NCBI GenBank assembly: GCA_021824055.1
Contig: JAKALV010000020.1
Location: 1-22,256 of the forward strand
Direction: 5' to 3'
Origin: Acidobacteriota bacterium
Lineage (GTDB): Bacteria; Acidobacteriota; Vicinamibacteria; Vicinamibacterales; SCN-69-37
Length of the DNA stretch: 22,256 nt
Positions 22,239 through 22,256 of the stretch are shown here, one piece after another. The position numbers and the translations under genes are program-made. Positions within the stretch are counted from its first letter, which is position 1, and every line of letters starts with the position of its first letter. The notes under the pieces were generated by a model. The model saw nothing but the letters and a program-made list of their open reading frames with translations, was not told the origin of the DNA and did not search any database.

Positions 22239-22256
22239 GGCAATTGGGCAGTTGGG
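22239..22256. repeat. Beginning of a GGGCARTT-type short repeat
   Basis: The final 18 bases read GGCAATTGGGCAGTTGGG, two units of GGCARTTGG directly after the aminotransferase stop. The array is cut off by the window edge, so its length is unknown. Confidence 0.4.

Overview
The window is about 22 kb of high-GC, gene-dense bacterial chromosome made of housekeeping genes. Arg/Ala/Gly-rich proteins, a type I-beta DAHP synthase, RNase J, a LexA-DUF3467-Nth cluster and intergenic spacers built from short repeated words suggest an Acidobacteriota genome, perhaps Vicinamibacteria. That assignment is an inference from gene content and style; no rRNA, tRNA, phage, transposase or CRISPR array was found.

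Layout. (1) 1-3849, plus strand: an aromatic amino acid operon, trpB (5' end missing) - trpA - a stand-alone AroQ chorismate mutase - DAHP synthase - tyrA. It spans the entry to the shikimate pathway, the branch-point mutase, the Tyr branch and the end of the Trp branch. The start of tyrA lies in a 19-bp minisatellite and its stop codon in a palindromic repeat. (2) 3850-4097: a 248-bp gene-free stretch, the longest in the window, filled by the palindrome pair and a low-complexity imperfect inverted repeat. (3) 4098-6084: a small secreted PKD-like protein (minus) diverging from leucyl aminopeptidase pepA (plus). (4) 6053-15286, minus strand, read from right to left: lexA, DUF3467 gene, nth, zincin-like metallopeptidase and rsmA with very tight spacing; then a 201-bp leader holding two hairpins; then RNase J, ftsK, a probable Tat-exported AMIN/Amidase_3 cell-wall amidase and a small membrane protein. 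The first group joins DNA damage control with repair and rRNA modification. The second joins RNA turnover with chromosome segregation and septal peptidoglycan splitting. (5) 15411-17875, plus strand: an ECF sigma factor, a zinc-finger membrane anti-sigma factor and a Spy/CpxP-like periplasmic protein, probably an envelope-stress circuit, then a secreted protein of unknown function. (6) 17885-22238, plus strand: recG, rsmD, coaD and a class I aminotransferase, nearly without spacers. The last 18 bases begin another short repeat.

No clearly new defence or mobile system is visible. The most unusual points are the repeats that supply the translation start region and stop codon of tyrA, the sigma/anti-sigma/Spy module in which the anti-sigma tail shares the LTxxQ motif of its neighbour, the paired hairpins ahead of RNase J, and a possibly leaderless lexA.
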